DNA of 5,698 nucleotides from Holosporales bacterium (GTDB taxonomy: Bacteria > Pseudomonadota > Alphaproteobacteria > BNTO01), in assembly GCA_031270515.1 (NCBI GenBank), contig JAISXM010000062.1, forward strand, positions 1 through 5,698, read 5' to 3'. Below the pieces are notes generated by a model that was given only the letters and a program-made list of their open reading frames with translations, searched no databases and had not been told where the DNA came from. This document shows, piece by piece, positions 5,541 through 5,698 of the stretch (the stretch's first letter is position 1; each line of letters begins with the position of its first letter). A program made the position numbers and the translations under genes.

Positions 5541-5657
5541 ATGTCTTCGTTATTAAGCCCGCAAATCGACTTTGTTTTCAAGAATATCTTTGGTGTGGAA
5601 GGCAAAGAGCCACTATACCCAATCACAAAAAGAGTTAGCAGCAGGAGTTTCGGATAA
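5541..5657 (+). pseudogene. Start of an Rpn/PDDEXK_2-family nuclease gene, interrupted by element B
   Basis: The frame begins MSSLLSPQIDFVFKNIFGVEG, the characteristic opening of Rpn (recombination-promoting nuclease / putative transposase, PD-(D/E)XK) proteins, whose N-termini read LSPK.D.VFK.IFG.E. These proteins are common in multiple copies in Rickettsiales and related genomes, and E. coli members promote recombination through DNA cleavage. The family resemblance stops at about residue 25, exactly where repeat element B begins. The frame then reads 13 element-encoded residues and stops at TAA (5655-5657), so the catalytic core is not reached. A frame shifted by one base stays open through the element to the window end, but joining it would need a frameshift. 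The family call rests on only about 20 residues. No clear Shine-Dalgarno precedes the ATG. The rest of the gene, if present, is outside the window. Confidence 0.6.
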
Positions 5658-5698
5658 CGGGCGCAGAGCTGTACTAAACGTACTGCTCAAGCCCGGAA
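5613..5698 (+). repeat. Palindromic repeat element B (cut by window end)
   Basis: Bases 5613-5662 match the reverse complement of element A's 3747-3795 at about 45 of 50 positions, starting at CTATACCCA and running to CGGGC. After that the sequence differs from A but makes its own stem: CGGGC (5658-5662) with GCCCG (5691-5695), GAGC (5666-5669) with GCTC (5685-5688), and GTAC (5671-5674) with GTAC (5680-5683) around a 5-base loop. The distal arm runs past the end of the window. It sits inside the Rpn-type reading frame. Confidence 0.75.

Noticed and set aside
5458..5559. Short frame starting MKKSSNCFYGQ between thyX and the Rpn-type gene
   Set aside because: It has only 33 codons, lies across the dispersed repeat motif and the candidate promoter, and has no ribosome site or family resemblance.
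1..5698. CRISPR array, rRNA, riboswitch, phage genes or a complete insertion sequence
   Set aside because: No regularly spaced direct repeats, no rRNA or aptamer-like conserved core, and no transposase beyond the interrupted Rpn-type start were seen on either strand.

Overview
The window looks like part of the chromosome of a host-associated, probably obligately intracellular alphaproteobacterium (Rickettsiales- or Holosporales-like). The reasons are an FtsQ of alphaproteobacterial type that stands apart from its usual ftsA/ftsZ neighbours, a flavin-dependent thymidylate synthase, an Rpn/PDDEXK_2-type gene start, sparse gene packing, and short palindromic repeats that resemble Rickettsia palindromic elements in style. 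This placement is inferred from gene content; no rRNA or other marker is present.

Layout. Bases 1-317 hold no convincing gene, only two small repeats: a 24-bp tandem duplication and a 22-bp inverted repeat. A minus-strand gene (318-1001) encodes an exported protein of unknown function with a strongly acidic C-terminus; its stop codon lies inside a simple repeat. Plus-strand ftsQ (1156-2004) is divergent from it. ftsQ converges, with a 12-bp gap, on xerD (2017-3006, minus). rlpA (3044-3643, minus) lies 37 bp upstream of xerD and is probably co-transcribed with it. A 132-bp imperfect palindrome (element A, 3664-3795) fills the gap between rlpA and thyX. thyX (3801-5339, minus) encodes an unusually long, two-domain ThyX. 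Beyond a 200-bp regulatory region, an Rpn-family reading frame starts at 5541 on the plus strand. It is interrupted after about 25 codons by a second copy of the palindrome (element B, 5613 to the window end).

Functional theme. FtsQ (divisome assembly), RlpA (septal peptidoglycan processing) and XerD (chromosome dimer resolution at the septum) all act late in cell division, so this region holds division functions although it is not a classical dcw cluster. ThyX supplies dTMP.

Most notable observations. (1) ThyX is a tandem fusion of two ThyX domains that have lost complementary parts of the active-site signature. The N-terminal domain keeps the downstream S-x-R-Y part and the R-E-x-x-R helix but has lost RHR. 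The C-terminal domain keeps RHR and the C-terminal LR...AQ.E.R motif but has lost S-x-R-Y. A composite active site is the natural explanation. (2) Elements A and B share about 45 of 50 bases in one arm, yet have unrelated inner sequences that each still form a stem. This suggests a mobile or structurally selected palindromic repeat family, with one copy breaking an Rpn gene. (3) A second repeat motif of about 25 bp occurs three times, near both ends of the window.
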